DNA from: JBEEOW01 sp041191405 | GTDB taxonomy: Bacteria > Bacteroidota > Bacteroidia > Cytophagales > UBA9547 | Assembly: GCA_041191405.1 (NCBI GenBank) | Contig: JBEEOW010000001.1 | Coordinates: 62,001-126,000 of the forward strand | Direction: 5' to 3' | DNA: 64,000 nt | Shown here: piece by piece, positions 54,074-63,030 of the stretch | Layout: each line of letters begins with the position of its first letter | How positions within the stretch are numbered: position 1 is the stretch's first letter | The notes under the pieces: generated by a model | Told to the model about the DNA's origin: nothing | What the model saw: only the letters and a program-made list of their open reading frames with translations | Databases searched by the model: none | Program-made: the position numbers and the translations under genes

Positions 54074-55246
54074 ATGCTCATAATTGCATCTATACTGCTA
54101 TTTACTTCTATTTTTTTGATAGCTTATACGTATGTAATTTTTCCGCAATGGATGATTAGTATTTCTGGTAAATCCTTAAAAATCAGTAAAGAAAATCAAT
54201 TTTTGAACAAAAAAATAGCAGTTTTAATAGCTGCTTACAACGAGGAAGAAGTAATTGAACAAAAAATTAGAACTACTTTTTTAACCAAATATCCACATTC
54301 AAATATTGAATGTTGGATTGGTACTGATAAATGTTCGGATAAAACAGATGAAATTATCAAATCTTTACAAGCTGAATTTCCTCAAATTAAGCATATTCCT
54401 TTTGCAGAAAGAACTGGAAAACCTCAGATTATTAATCAATTATTTGAAATGCAGAAGCAAAATTTCAATGCTGAATTATTGATTTTGACTGATGCTGATA
54501 CTTTGTTTGACGAAAATACAATCATTAACATTATTGCACCATTTCACGATGCAAAAATAGGAGGGGTGCAATCGGTGTTTGAAGTTTATACAGCTTCAGA
54601 AAAAGGTGTTAGTGCACAAGAAATAAAATATAATCAAAGAGAAGTTAAAATTAAGCAAGGCGAAGGTGTATTTGGGTCAGTAATTGGTGCAAGTGGAGCT
54701 TGTTATGCAATCCGTTCAGATTTGTATATGCCTGTGCCTAAGGGCTTTTTGGTTGATGATTTCTTTTTGTTTTTACAAGTATTAAATAAAGGATTTCAAA
54801 CAGTTTTTGCAAATAATGCCATAGCTCGTATTGAAATTTCGGGCGATAGTGCAATTGAATTTAAGCGAAAAATCAGAATTAGCGTTGGTAATTTCCAGAA
54901 CTTATTTTATTTCACAAAGTTTTTAAATCCATTTGCCAATAAATATGCATTTATCTATTGGTCGCATAAAGTGTTGCGTTGGTTAACTCCATTTTTTATG
55001 TTAATTGTTTTGATAACCAATGTGTTATTAGCGAGTCATAATTATTACTTCGAGATATTATTGTATTTACAATTGATAGGATATTTAAGCTTACCTTTAG
55101 ATTATTTGCTTTCAAAAGTGAAAATTAAGGTGGATGTTCTTAGATTTGTAAGTCATTTTATATTAATGAATATAGCTTTGTTGTTCGGTTTCTTTAAGTA
55201 TTTAAAGGGAAATAACAGTGGAGTTTGGAATACTAAAAACAATTGA
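54074..55246 (+). CDS. membrane glycosyltransferase family 2, processive type
   Basis: A 390-aa transferase with an N-terminal membrane helix (1-25), a cytoplasmic GT-A domain and three C-terminal helices. KIAVLIAAYNEEEVIEQKI is the opening strand, LILTDADTLFDENTI is the DxD motif, and FLVDDFFLFLQVLNKGFQ follows. The RRW-like motif of cellulose/chitin synthases is replaced by a KRKIRISVGNFQNLF segment, which is the equivalent R/K-x3-R region. Membrane helices suggest it acts on a lipid acceptor or extrudes polymer. It is the last gene of the glycan locus; ribBA follows after 39 bases. Confidence 0.85.
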   Translation: MLIIASILLFTSIFLIAYTYVIFPQWMISISGKSLKISKENQFLNKKIAVLIAAYNEEEVIEQKIRTTFLTKYPHSNIECWIGTDKCSDKTDEIIKSLQAEFPQIKHIPFAERTGKPQIINQLFEMQKQNFNAELLILTDADTLFDENTIINIIAPFHDAKIGGVQSVFEVYTASEKGVSAQEIKYNQREVKIKQGEGVFGSVIGASGACYAIRSDLYMPVPKGFLVDDFFLFLQVLNKGFQTVFANNAIARIEISGDSAIEFKRKIRISVGNFQNLFYFTKFLNPFANKYAFIYWSHKVLRWLTPFFMLIVLITNVLLASHNYYFEILLYLQLIGYLSLPLDYLLSKVKIKVDVLRFVSHFILMNIALLFGFFKYLKGNNSGVWNTKNN

Positions 55247-55285
55247 TTAGCTCACAAGTTTATATACTTGTTAAAAAATATACCT

Positions 55286-56488
55286 ATGCTTGATAAAATA
55301 CAAGAAGCAATTGATGCTTTTAAAAGAGGTGAAATAATTATCGTTGTTGATGATGAAGATCGTGAGAATGAGGGTGATATGATTTGTGCTGCGGAAACAG
55401 TTACGCCCGAAATTATCAACTTTATGACCAAAGAAGCTCGTGGTTTAATTTGTGCAGCACTTACTGAGGAACGTTGCAGAGAATTAAATTTAATGCCGAT
55501 GGTTGGCGATAATACTTCAAGTCATGAAACTGCATTTACTGTATCTGTTGATTTGTTAGGAGATGGTTGTACAACTGGTATTTCGGCACAAGACAGAGCT
55601 AAAACTGTTCGTGCATTGGTTAACCCAAATACAAAACCTTCGGATTTAGGTCGCCCAGGGCATATTTTTCCATTAAAAGCTAAAGACGGTGGTGTGTTGC
55701 GTAGAACTGGTCACACTGAAGCAACGGTTGATTTTGCTCGTTTGGCAGGTTTTGCACCAGCAGGAGTACTTGTTGAAATTTTGAACGAAGACGGAACAAT
55801 GGCTCGTTTACCACAATTGAGAGAAATTGCGGATAAATTTGGCTTTAAGTTGGTTTCTATCAAAGATTTGATTTCATATAGACTTGAACGTGAATCACTT
55901 ATAAAACGTGAAATTGGTGTAAATATGCCAACTGAATGGGGTGATTTTGAATTGATTGCTTATAAACAAATTGACACTTTAGAGTCGCACTTAGCTTTAG
56001 TAAAAGGTAGCTGGGAACCAAACGAAGCAGTACTTGTAAGGGTACATTCATCATGCGTTACAGGTGATATTTTTGGTTCTTGCAGATGTGATTGTGGTCC
56101 GCAATTACATGCAGCTATGGAAATGGTTGAAAAAGCAGGAAAAGGTGTGGTACTTTATATGAACCAAGAAGGTAGAGGAATTGGTTTATTGAATAAATTA
56201 AAAGCATACAAACTTCAAGAGCAAGGTTTGGATACTGTTGAGGCCAATGTGAAATTAGGTTTCAATATGGACGAACGTGATTATGGCGTTGGTGCTCAAA
56301 TTCTGAGAGATTTGGGAGTATTTAAAATAAAACTTATTTCAAATAACCCTAAAAAACGTGCAGGTTTAATTGGTTATGGCTTAGAAATTCAAGATTCTGT
56401 TTCAATTGAAATTACTCCAAATGAGCATAATGAGAAATATCTGCTCACTAAAAGAGATAAAATGGGACACACAATTTTGAAAAAATAA
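55286..56488 (+). CDS. ribBA: bifunctional 3,4-dihydroxy-2-butanone-4-phosphate synthase / GTP cyclohydrolase II
   Basis: A 400-aa fusion catalysing two entry steps of riboflavin synthesis. The N-terminal half (about 1-200) is DHBP synthase with the acidic Mg2+ loop [10 protein letters not shown] (22-31) and GRPGHIFPL. The C-terminal half (about 205-400) is GTP cyclohydrolase II with the zinc cysteines in [17 protein letters not shown] and the [16 protein letters not shown] and [12 protein letters not shown] motifs. I use the ATG at 55286; the in-frame TTG six codons upstream is unlikely. cca follows 11 bases later. Confidence 0.96.
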   Translation: MLDKIQEAIDAFKRGEIIIVVDDEDRENEGDMICAAETVTPEIINFMTKEARGLICAALTEERCRELNLMPMVGDNTSSHETAFTVSVDLLGDGCTTGISAQDRAKTVRALVNPNTKPSDLGRPGHIFPLKAKDGGVLRRTGHTEATVDFARLAGFAPAGVLVEILNEDGTMARLPQLREIADKFGFKLVSIKDLISYRLERESLIKREIGVNMPTEWGDFELIAYKQIDTLESHLALVKGSWEPNEAVLVRVHSSCVTGDIFGSCRCDCGPQLHAAMEMVEKAGKGVVLYMNQEGRGIGLLNKLKAYKLQEQGLDTVEANVKLGFNMDERDYGVGAQILRDLGVFKIKLISNNPKKRAGLIGYGLEIQDSVSIEITPNEHNEKYLLTKRDKMGHTILKK

Positions 56489-56499
56489 ACTACAATTAA

Positions 56500-57918
56500 G
56501 TGAATTTTAAAGAAGTACTAAACAATAATCCATTATTTGCATTGGTTGCCTCAGCAGCCAATGAATTGAATGTGCCAACGTATGTAGTTGGTGGTTTTGT
56601 AAGAGATTTGATTTTAAAAAGGCCTTGTAAAGACCTTGATTTTGTGTGCATTGGCAGTGGCGAAGCATTGGCTATGAAAGTGGCAGAATTGCATCCATCT
56701 AAACCTCAAGTAACTGTATTCAAAAATTTTGGTACAGCTATGTTAAAGGTGGATGATTGGGAATTAGAATTTGTAGGTGCACGCAAAGAATCATATAATA
56801 GAGACTCTCGCAAGCCTGTTGTTGAAAACGGTACTTTAGAAGACGATCAAAATCGTAGAGATTTTACAATCAATGCTTTGGCTATTGGTTTGAATGCCAA
56901 TAATTACGGAGAAGTACTTGATTCATTTGGTGGGGTTGAAGATATTGCTCGCAAAATTATTAAAACGCCACTTGATTCAGATATTACTTTTTCTGATGAT
57001 CCTTTAAGAATGATGCGTGCAATTCGTTTTGCAACGCAACTTAATTTTGATATTGAACCATTGACTTTTGATGCAATTATTCGAAATAAAGAACGAATAG
57101 AAATTATATCAAAAGAGCGAATTGCTGACGAATTAAACAAAATTATTTTAGCCAAAAAGCCTTCTTACGGGTTTAAATTGTTGTTGGCTGCGGGCTTGTT
57201 ACAAATGATTTTTCCTGAATTGGTAGCTTTAATGGGTACTGAAACTATTGATGGAAAATCGCATAAAGATAATTTTTATCATACCTTACAAGTGCTTGAT
57301 AATGTTGCAGAAATGTCGGACGACCTTTGGTTGCGATGGGCTGCAATTTTACATGATATTGCCAAACCAGCTACCAAACGTTTCAATAAAAAGGTAGGAT
57401 TTACTTTTCATGGACACGAAGAATTGGGTGCAAGAATGGTATCTGGAATATTTAGAAGAATGAAATTACCGATGAATGAAAAAATGAAATCGGTAGAGAA
57501 GTTGGTTAGAATTCACCTTAGACCAATTGCTTTAGTAAAAGACGAAGTTACAGATTCGGCAGTGCGTAGATTATTGTATGAAGCTGGTGATGATGTAGAT
57601 AATTTAATGAAGCTTTGCAGAGCCGATGTTACCTCGAAAAACGACAATAAAGTAAAACGATATTTGCAAAATTTTGATAAAGTAGAGCAAAAACTTATTG
57701 ATATTGAAGCAAAAGACAAAATTCGTAATTTTCAGCCAGTTGTAACTGGTGAGGATATTATGGCAGCTTTTGGTTTAAAACCCAATGCACAAGTTGGCGA
57801 AATAAAAATCCGTTTGCGAGAAGCCGTTCTTGATGGTTTAGTGCCAAATACCTTCGACGAAAATTATGCTTTTATGATTAAGATAGGTGAGGAGATGGGT
57901 TTGAAGAGGGTGGAATAA
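56500..57918 (+). CDS. cca: CCA tRNA nucleotidyltransferase with HD domain
   Basis: A 472-aa enzyme of the poly(A) polymerase/CCA-adding superfamily. Nucleotidyltransferase motifs: YVVGGFVRDLIL (about 28-39), CKDLDFVCIGSG with the metal-binding D-x-D, and EDDQNRRDFTINALAIGL. DDPLRMMRAIRFATQLNF is the next conserved helix. The C-terminal half has an HD phosphohydrolase motif, WAAILHDIAKP with HGHEELGARM. Class II CCA enzymes with HD are common in Bacteroidota. The start codon is GTG at 56500, 11 bases after ribBA; no ATG is suitable nearby. The name depends on the family, since poly(A) polymerases are close relatives. Confidence 0.9.
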   Translation: MNFKEVLNNNPLFALVASAANELNVPTYVVGGFVRDLILKRPCKDLDFVCIGSGEALAMKVAELHPSKPQVTVFKNFGTAMLKVDDWELEFVGARKESYNRDSRKPVVENGTLEDDQNRRDFTINALAIGLNANNYGEVLDSFGGVEDIARKIIKTPLDSDITFSDDPLRMMRAIRFATQLNFDIEPLTFDAIIRNKERIEIISKERIADELNKIILAKKPSYGFKLLLAAGLLQMIFPELVALMGTETIDGKSHKDNFYHTLQVLDNVAEMSDDLWLRWAAILHDIAKPATKRFNKKVGFTFHGHEELGARMVSGIFRRMKLPMNEKMKSVEKLVRIHLRPIALVKDEVTDSAVRRLLYEAGDDVDNLMKLCRADVTSKNDNKVKRYLQNFDKVEQKLIDIEAKDKIRNFQPVVTGEDIMAAFGLKPNAQVGEIKIRLREAVLDGLVPNTFDENYAFMIKIGEEMGLKRVE

Positions 57919-57945
57919 TAACTGAATTTATGTATAAATAGAATT

Positions 57946-58272
57946 ATGGGAAAAATTAGAGATATCCGTCCAGAAGAGAAACTTTTAGTGCAAAGTTTAT
58001 TAAAACGTTTAGGAGCTACGGAAAAACAATATCCAATTGCTGATTTAGTTGATGAATATGAAGATGGAATTATGGGTAGTATTTCGTTTTGTACTGATGG
58101 TTCGGTGCAATATGCTGCTGATTTAATTCAAGTTGAATATACAGATACTGACGGAACAAATGTAGTTATTACTTTAACCCGTGATATCAATAAAAAATTA
58201 TTAGATTTAGATTTTTGGAAAGAAGATTTCTCGAAACTATTACAATATCCTAAACCTGAGGATATTAAATAG
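57946..58272 (+). CDS. small conserved protein of unknown function, possibly DUF6984-like
   Basis: A 108-aa soluble protein. It opens with KIRDIRPEEKLLVQSLLKRLG, a helix-rich start reminiscent of DUF6984 proteins, and continues with a compact beta region (GIMGSISFCTDGSVQYAADLIQVEY) and a final DFWKEDFSKLLQYPKPEDI. It has no signal peptide. It lies 27 bases after cca and 33 bases before the M28 peptidase gene, all codirectional, so one transcript is likely. I do not know its function, and the family suggestion is weak. Confidence 0.7.
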   Translation: MGKIRDIRPEEKLLVQSLLKRLGATEKQYPIADLVDEYEDGIMGSISFCTDGSVQYAADLIQVEYTDTDGTNVVITLTRDINKKLLDLDFWKEDFSKLLQYPKPEDIK

Positions 58273-58305
58273 CTTATTTAAAAATTAGCTTTACAACTGA
58301 ATAAT

Positions 58306-59277
58306 ATGATTTGGAAAATAGTTTTGAGTTTTATTCTGTTGTTGTTTACAACAATTTGGTTTGTAATTACTACTCCAATATTTGCAGCAAGTTATAAACC
58401 TTTATCTAGTCAAAAAGCTAATAAAGATACATTATATAAACATGTAAAGTTTTTGACTTCAACAGCTTTACCTCGCAATTATTTAAATTTAGAAGTATTA
58501 GATTCAGTTACACAATATATTCAAAACGAGTTTAATAGCTATGGCTATGTTTCTGAAAAACAAACATTTAAAATAGAAGGAATTCCATATTCAAACGTTT
58601 TAGCTTCATACGGACCTAAAGATGCACCAAGATTGATAATTGGTGCTCATTATGATGTTTGTGGAGAGCAAGACGGTGCTGACGATAATGCAAGTGGAAT
58701 AGCAGGTTTGTTAGAATTGGCAAGATTATTACAAATTCAGAAACCAGATTTGAAGTATAGAATTGATTTTGTAGCATATACTTTAGAAGAACCTCCATTT
58801 TTTAGGTCGGAATATATGGGTAGTGCTGTTCATGCAAAATCAATTAATGATGCCAAAACAAAAGTATTGGGTATGATTTGTTTAGAGATGATTGGTTATT
58901 TTTCTGATAAACCAAAATCGCAGGAATATCCAATTGGGTTACTTAAATTATTTTACCCAACTGTAGGGAATTATATCACTGTAGTTGGTAAAATAGGGCA
59001 GGGCAAAATATTAAGAAAGGTTAAATCAAAAATGATTGAAGGCTCAAAAATAAGTGTAAAATCTATCAATGCACCATCAATAATCCCAGGAATTGATTTT
59101 TCTGACCATCAAAATTACTGGAAATACGATTATGATGCCGTAATGATTACAAATACAGCATTTTACAGAAATATGAATTACCATCAAACTACCGACACTA
59201 TCGAAACACTTGATTTTGATAGAATGACAGAAGTTGTAAATGGCGTTTATAATGCCATGTTGGGGTTTGTGGAGTGA
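58306..59277 (+). CDS. membrane-anchored M28-family zinc peptidase
   Basis: A 323-aa aminopeptidase-like protein. One N-terminal hydrophobic segment (2-25) anchors or exports it. M28 zinc ligands are in IIGAHYDVCGEQDGADDNASG (His and the bridging Asp), AYTLEEPPFF (Glu-Glu, general base and metal), the MICLEMIGYFS segment, and NYHQTTDTIETL (His). The 'AHYD' and 'DDNASG' pair is typical of PDZ-less bacterial M28 enzymes such as glutaminyl cyclase-like and aminopeptidase Y families. Its catalytic set looks complete. It converges with the following hypothetical gene after 11 bases. Confidence 0.88.
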   Translation: MIWKIVLSFILLLFTTIWFVITTPIFAASYKPLSSQKANKDTLYKHVKFLTSTALPRNYLNLEVLDSVTQYIQNEFNSYGYVSEKQTFKIEGIPYSNVLASYGPKDAPRLIIGAHYDVCGEQDGADDNASGIAGLLELARLLQIQKPDLKYRIDFVAYTLEEPPFFRSEYMGSAVHAKSINDAKTKVLGMICLEMIGYFSDKPKSQEYPIGLLKLFYPTVGNYITVVGKIGQGKILRKVKSKMIEGSKISVKSINAPSIIPGIDFSDHQNYWKYDYDAVMITNTAFYRNMNYHQTTDTIETLDFDRMTEVVNGVYNAMLGFVE

Positions 59278-59288
59278 GTTAAATCAAA

Positions 59289-60122
59289 TTAATCTTCTTC
59301 ATTAATTAACTTATATTTTTCTTTATAGATAAGTAATAAGTTTTTTAAATCACCTGAATATGAAAATTCTTTTAAGTCAATTTTCTCTTTCCCATTTGGG
59401 TGTTTAAAAACTAGATATTGGTCATCACTAGTTGATTTAATTTTTACATTTTTTAATTCATCCCAAGAATAGAGTTGCTTATGAAATTCTATTCCTTGTA
59501 AACTAATAATTATAATTTTAGAAATGGATTCTTTTTTACCCCAAAATTTATCGTAAATGGAATATAAAGAAATAAGTAATAAAATTGAACCTATAATATA
59601 CATTTCAATTTCAACTATTAAATAAATGAATATTGAAATTGAAATTATTCCCCAAAAAATAAAAACAGTTTTATTGGTTGCCTTATAAGTTAAAATGATA
59701 CTTTCTGGGGTATTAAAATCTTCATTTAATTCATCTTTAATTTTGAATTTATTTTGAAGTATTTCCCATTTTTCTTTTTGATGTTTGGTACTAATGGCTG
59801 TATTATCCCAAAAACTATTTTTACAGTGAAGTATACCTTCTTTTACAGCTGTTTTATAAAGGAAATGTACATTTCTAACATTTTCAAATGCCCAAAGTTT
59901 CCAATGTGTGATAAGTAAACTCCAAAATAACCAAGGTAAAGCTATAATGCATACAATAGAAATTGGCATAATAATCCACAATATTGTAATATCATCAATT
60001 GTAAAACCAATGTAAATTGTGAAGACAATCATACCCAAAAACAGTACAATTGTAGGAATGGTAATGTATTTATGGCAGATATTGATTGCTTTTCGGACAG
60101 AAATATTTTCTTTAATATTCAA
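59289..60122 (-). CDS. membrane protein of unknown function
   Basis: A 277-aa protein with two N-terminal membrane helices (about 20-40 and 48-70) and two more (about 150-168 and 170-188), flanking soluble loops. The C-terminal part (about 195-277) looks like a PH-type beta domain (SKIIIISLQGIEFHKQLYSWDELKNVKI). The start appears to be TTG (60122), since the first in-frame ATG lies inside the first helix. I do not recognise the family. A similar architecture (paired helices plus PH-like domain) occurs in bacterial PH-domain membrane proteins. Confidence 0.65.
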   Translation of the reverse strand: MNIKENISVRKAINICHKYITIPTIVLFLGMIVFTIYIGFTIDDITILWIIMPISIVCIIALPWLFWSLLITHWKLWAFENVRNVHFLYKTAVKEGILHCKNSFWDNTAISTKHQKEKWEILQNKFKIKDELNEDFNTPESIILTYKATNKTVFIFWGIISISIFIYLIVEIEMYIIGSILLLISLYSIYDKFWGKKESISKIIIISLQGIEFHKQLYSWDELKNVKIKSTSDDQYLVFKHPNGKEKIDLKEFSYSGDLKNLLLIYKEKYKLINEED

Positions 60123-60277
60123 TTAATTGCTTTCTTAAATATTGAATAATATGTATTTACTAGTTAGCAAATTAATGATTTTTTAAGAATTAAAAATATT
60201 TATTTTACTTCCAAATTAATAACTTTTTCAGATTTCTTGGATACTAAGGCATAACACCATTGATTTATAATTCTTTC

Positions 60278-60433
60278 TTAGATTTCTCTATACATCTCCT
60301 CAAACGGAATTCTCATTCTGTCGTTCCAAACGCCATTTACTTTTATTATTCCGCAAGAAATAATCATGTTAACTTCTGCACCGTAAGGTAGATTCAATAA
60401 TCGTTTATTACTTTTCGTAGCTGACAAGTTATT
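60278..60433 (-). pseudogene. C-terminal remnant of a nitroreductase-family protein
   Basis: A 51-codon minus-strand frame ends in TAA at 60278 and is closed upstream by a TGA. It reads SNKRLLNLPYGAEVNMIISC, then GIIKVNGVWNDRMRIPFEEM and YREI. The pattern 'lp-ynaEiNMiisCGIr-v-GvWgdRfRiPFeEvY-eI' is the usual C-terminus of nitroreductase-type flavoproteins. No N-terminal part with FMN-binding residues is nearby, and no ATG fits upstream. I read it as the decayed end of a deleted gene. The family match is by eye. Confidence 0.5.
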
Positions 60434-60451
60434 TCAACCATTTGCAACAAT

Positions 60452-60497
60452 TAAGGATTAAAAATCCTTAGATACGGCATCGTGATTGCAAATCACG
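60452..60497. repeat. pair of short inverted repeats
   Basis: TAAGGAT (60452-60458) and ATCCTTA (60464-60470) form a small stem, followed by the near-palindrome CGTGATTGCAAATCACG (60481-60497) and a CGTGCACG palindrome. The cluster lies next to the nitroreductase remnant and may be a dispersed element, but no second copy was found in this window. Confidence 0.4.
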
Positions 60498-60675
60498 ACG
60501 TGCACGTTTTTCTAGCTTTTGTTGTTAATTTTTAAGGGAAGATGTCGAAGAGCGGAAAATAGGTTTAAAATTGAAAAATAAATTAAGTATAGTGGTTGAT
60601 TGGGGATTTTAGAAACTAATTGTTTTATAAATCAATTTAAATAAATTTAAACAATTTTTAATGAATTATTGCACA

Positions 60676-61134
60676 TTAGTAGAAAAGTAGGTTATTTTGT
60701 TCGTTTTCAATAAGTTTTTCAAATACCTTTTTGCGCTTTATATTTGAATGAGGATATGTTTGATAACTATTTGATTCAAATTCATATTCACCTAAATAAT
60801 AGTAATCGAACCAATTTCCTATCTCAGAACTTGGCAATAGTTGATTATCAATAAATAACTCAGTTTTATAGTCCGCATACTTTTTGTCAGAGAAAAATGA
60901 AATGTTAGTATGTTTATTTGCTTTGTAATCAGTTTTTAATTTGTAAATAATACTTTTAATAAATGTAGTGTCTTCAACTGATTTTGGATTTATAACTACA
61001 AAAATTCGTTGTAATTGATTATTGTGTATGTCAATTTTAGCAATTTCAAAATTTCCAAATTTAGTTTCTACACTTTTAGTATGTTTACATGCAACTATAA
61101 AAATAAACCCTAATAGCAAAATTATATTTCTCAT
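60676..61134 (-). CDS. lipoprotein of unknown function
   Basis: A 152-aa lipoprotein with lipobox FIVAC (Cys16). The mature part starts with a polar region, then a mixed alpha/beta domain: FEIAKIDIHNNQLQRIFVVI, FIKSIIYKLKTDYKANKHTN, and ISFFSDKKYADYKTELFI. The strand-helix-strand pattern (about 35-95) suggests a small ferredoxin-like fold. I cannot name the family. It is 12 bases downstream of the DUF1697 gene on the same strand, so it is probably cotranscribed. Confidence 0.7.
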   Translation of the reverse strand: MRNIILLLGFIFIVACKHTKSVETKFGNFEIAKIDIHNNQLQRIFVVINPKSVEDTTFIKSIIYKLKTDYKANKHTNISFFSDKKYADYKTELFIDNQLLPSSEIGNWFDYYYLGEYEFESNSYQTYPHSNIKRKKVFEKLIENEQNNLLFY

Positions 61135-61146
61135 ATTTTTCGACTT

Positions 61147-61683
61147 TTACTTCCCCAACTCCAACAACTTAACACTCGTTTTCCAGTTGCGGGTAGTGGC
61201 TTTTACTTTTAGTTTTGATTCAAGTAAGTTGTTGGTTAGTTTAGAGTTACCGTATTTTTCGGGGTAAAACAAGTAGGCAACTTTTCCATCAAAAATACAT
61301 TCTTCGTTCTTAAAAGTTATTTCTTTAAACTTGGCTATTAAACTTGCATCTGGTACGCTGTCAAAATATGCAACATAAATATTATCAATTGACTCATTTC
61401 TATCATTTATAAATGGATTTGAGGAAACAATATGTTGTAATTCATCTATGGTTACTATTACAGTTGGGACATCAAAATCGTATTTTTCTTTGATTTTATT
61501 TGAAATTAATTCAGCTAAAATTGAAGTATTATCCAAATCTGTTTCAAAAATAATATTGCCACTTTGTATATAAGTGCTTATGTTTTTAAACCCTAATTCT
61601 GCAATATGCTTTTGTAAATCAGCCATTTTGATAATTTTTTGGCCACTTACATTTATTCCTCTTAATAATGCTATGTGTTTCAT
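61147..61683 (-). CDS. DUF1697 domain protein
   Basis: A 178-aa cytoplasmic protein matching DUF1697 across its length: MKHIALLRGINVSGQKIIKM at the start (the invariant LLRGINV), then GFKNISTYIQSGNIIFET, and VIVTIDELQHIVSSNPF. The last third ends YGNSKLTNNLLESKLKVKATTRNW, also typical (tRNW). Family function is unknown. The upstream spacer to ald is filled by a quasi-repeat array starting directly at the ATG. Confidence 0.9.
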   Translation of the reverse strand: MKHIALLRGINVSGQKIIKMADLQKHIAELGFKNISTYIQSGNIIFETDLDNTSILAELISNKIKEKYDFDVPTVIVTIDELQHIVSSNPFINDRNESIDNIYVAYFDSVPDASLIAKFKEITFKNEECIFDGKVAYLFYPEKYGNSKLTNNLLESKLKVKATTRNWKTSVKLLELGK

Positions 61684-61763
61684 GTTGTAGTATTAAGTGC
61701 TAGTTATTAGGTACAAGGTAATAGGTAATTGATACTTAATACTTTGTACCTAATACCTAATAC
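61684..61763. repeat. spacer-filling quasi-repeat array with 12-bp inverted repeat, TACCTAATAC type
   Basis: The 83-base spacer between ald and the DUF1697 gene consists almost wholly of units such as GTATTAAGT, TTATTAGGTACAAGG, TACTTAATAC and TTTGTACCTAATACC. TATTAGGTACAA (61705-61716) and TTGTACCTAATA (61744-61755) are a perfect 12-bp inverted repeat. It is the same family as the arrays at 32.15 and 37.8 kb. Confidence 0.65.
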
Positions 61764-61766
61764 AAA

Positions 61767-62864
61767 TTAAGGCATACATTCCATACCAAAAGTATCAGCA
61801 AGAGGTTTGTACACAATGTTATTTTTTACAATATTAAAACCTTTTTTCAAACTTGCATCATGTTGGCTAGCTAATTCCCAACCGTTGTTTGCTAGTTTTA
61901 AAATATAAGGTAAAGTAGCATTAGTTAACGCTAGGGTAGAAGTATAAGGTACAGCTCCAGGCATATTTGCCACACAGTAGTGAATAATGCCATCAATTTC
62001 ATACACTGGGTTATCGTGAGTGGTTGGTTTACAAGTTTCTATACAACCACCTTGGTCAACAGCTACATCAATTACAACTGTACCTTTTCGCATTAAACTC
62101 AAATCATTTCTACTTACTAAAATTGGCGCTTTAGCCCCCGGAATTAATACAGCACCAATCACCAAATCAGCTTCTTTTAATGCTTTTTTGATATTGTAAT
62201 CGTTTGAATAAATGGTTTGTACATTGGCAGGAAGTATTTCAGAAAGCTGACGTAATCTGTTTAAATTTACGTCCATAATAGTTACACTAGCACCCAAACC
62301 TGCAGCCATTTTTGCGGCTTGTGTACCAACAATTCCACCGCCTAAAACCAGCACTTTTGCTGGTGCAACGCCTGCAACTCCACCTAAAAGTATGCCTCTA
62401 CCTTTTTGTGGCTTTTCTAAATATTTAGCACCTTGTTGAATCGACATTCTGCCTGCCACTTCCGACATTGGCACTAACAAAGGCAAACTTCTGTCTGCAT
62501 TTTCAACAGTTTCGTAAGCTATACACACAGCACCGCTTGCAAGCATTGCTTTGGTTAAATCAAGCGACGAAGCAAAATGGAAATAGGTAAAAACTGTATG
62601 ATGTGATTTTATAAGTGGATATTCCTGTGGAAGAGGTTCTTTTACTTTAACAATTAATGCAGCTTGTTCAAAAATTTCAGATGCTGTGGCTAATATTATT
62701 GCTCCAGCCTGCGTGTATTCATCATCAGGAAAGCCAGAACCTTCGCCAGCATTTTTTTCAACATAAACTGTATGACCAAATTTAACTAACTCCGCAGCTC
62801 CAGCTGGAGTTAATGCAACTCTAAACTCTGAGTTTTTAATTTCTTTAGGAACACCAACTATCAT
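61767..62864 (-). CDS. ald: alanine dehydrogenase
   Basis: A 365-aa NAD-dependent enzyme that interconverts L-alanine and pyruvate plus ammonia. The N-terminal pyruvate site is VGVPKEIKNSEFRVALTPAG, with catalytic Lys in IVKVKEP and His in HTVFTYFHFA. The NAD fold is LGGVAGVAPAKVLVLGGGIVG. GAVLIPGAKAPILV and DVAVDQGGCIETCKPTTH are conserved signatures. The length matches family norms (about 370 aa). It is divergent from hbd and upstream of the DUF1697 gene. Confidence 0.95.
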   Translation of the reverse strand: MIVGVPKEIKNSEFRVALTPAGAAELVKFGHTVYVEKNAGEGSGFPDDEYTQAGAIILATASEIFEQAALIVKVKEPLPQEYPLIKSHHTVFTYFHFASSLDLTKAMLASGAVCIAYETVENADRSLPLLVPMSEVAGRMSIQQGAKYLEKPQKGRGILLGGVAGVAPAKVLVLGGGIVGTQAAKMAAGLGASVTIMDVNLNRLRQLSEILPANVQTIYSNDYNIKKALKEADLVIGAVLIPGAKAPILVSRNDLSLMRKGTVVIDVAVDQGGCIETCKPTTHDNPVYEIDGIIHYCVANMPGAVPYTSTLALTNATLPYILKLANNGWELASQHDASLKKGFNIVKNNIVYKPLADTFGMECMP

Positions 62865-63030
62865 ATTAAATGCATTTTCGAGTGTTTAACGAAGGCTATA
62901 AACTATGGTTGATAAACTTTGTGATTTTTGATTGTAAAAATATTTAATAAGTACAATCTTTAATGAAAAAATTACAATTTTACTTAAAAAAATAGTTAAA
63001 CTTTAAGATATTCCTTGCGTACAAAACACT

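Larger units (their letters stand above)
60123..60675. other. 553-bp spacer with gene remnant and repeats
   Basis: No intact gene is seen. On the minus strand 60278-60433 holds the C-terminal remnant of a nitroreductase-like frame. 60452-60497 holds inverted repeats. The remainder (60500-60670) is AT-rich with no recognisable content. Confidence 0.5.

Noticed and set aside
55254..55271. ACAAGT/ACTTGT hairpin before ribBA as an FMN riboswitch
   Set aside because: The leader is only about 40 bases and lacks the conserved multi-helix FMN aptamer; the short stem is not specific.
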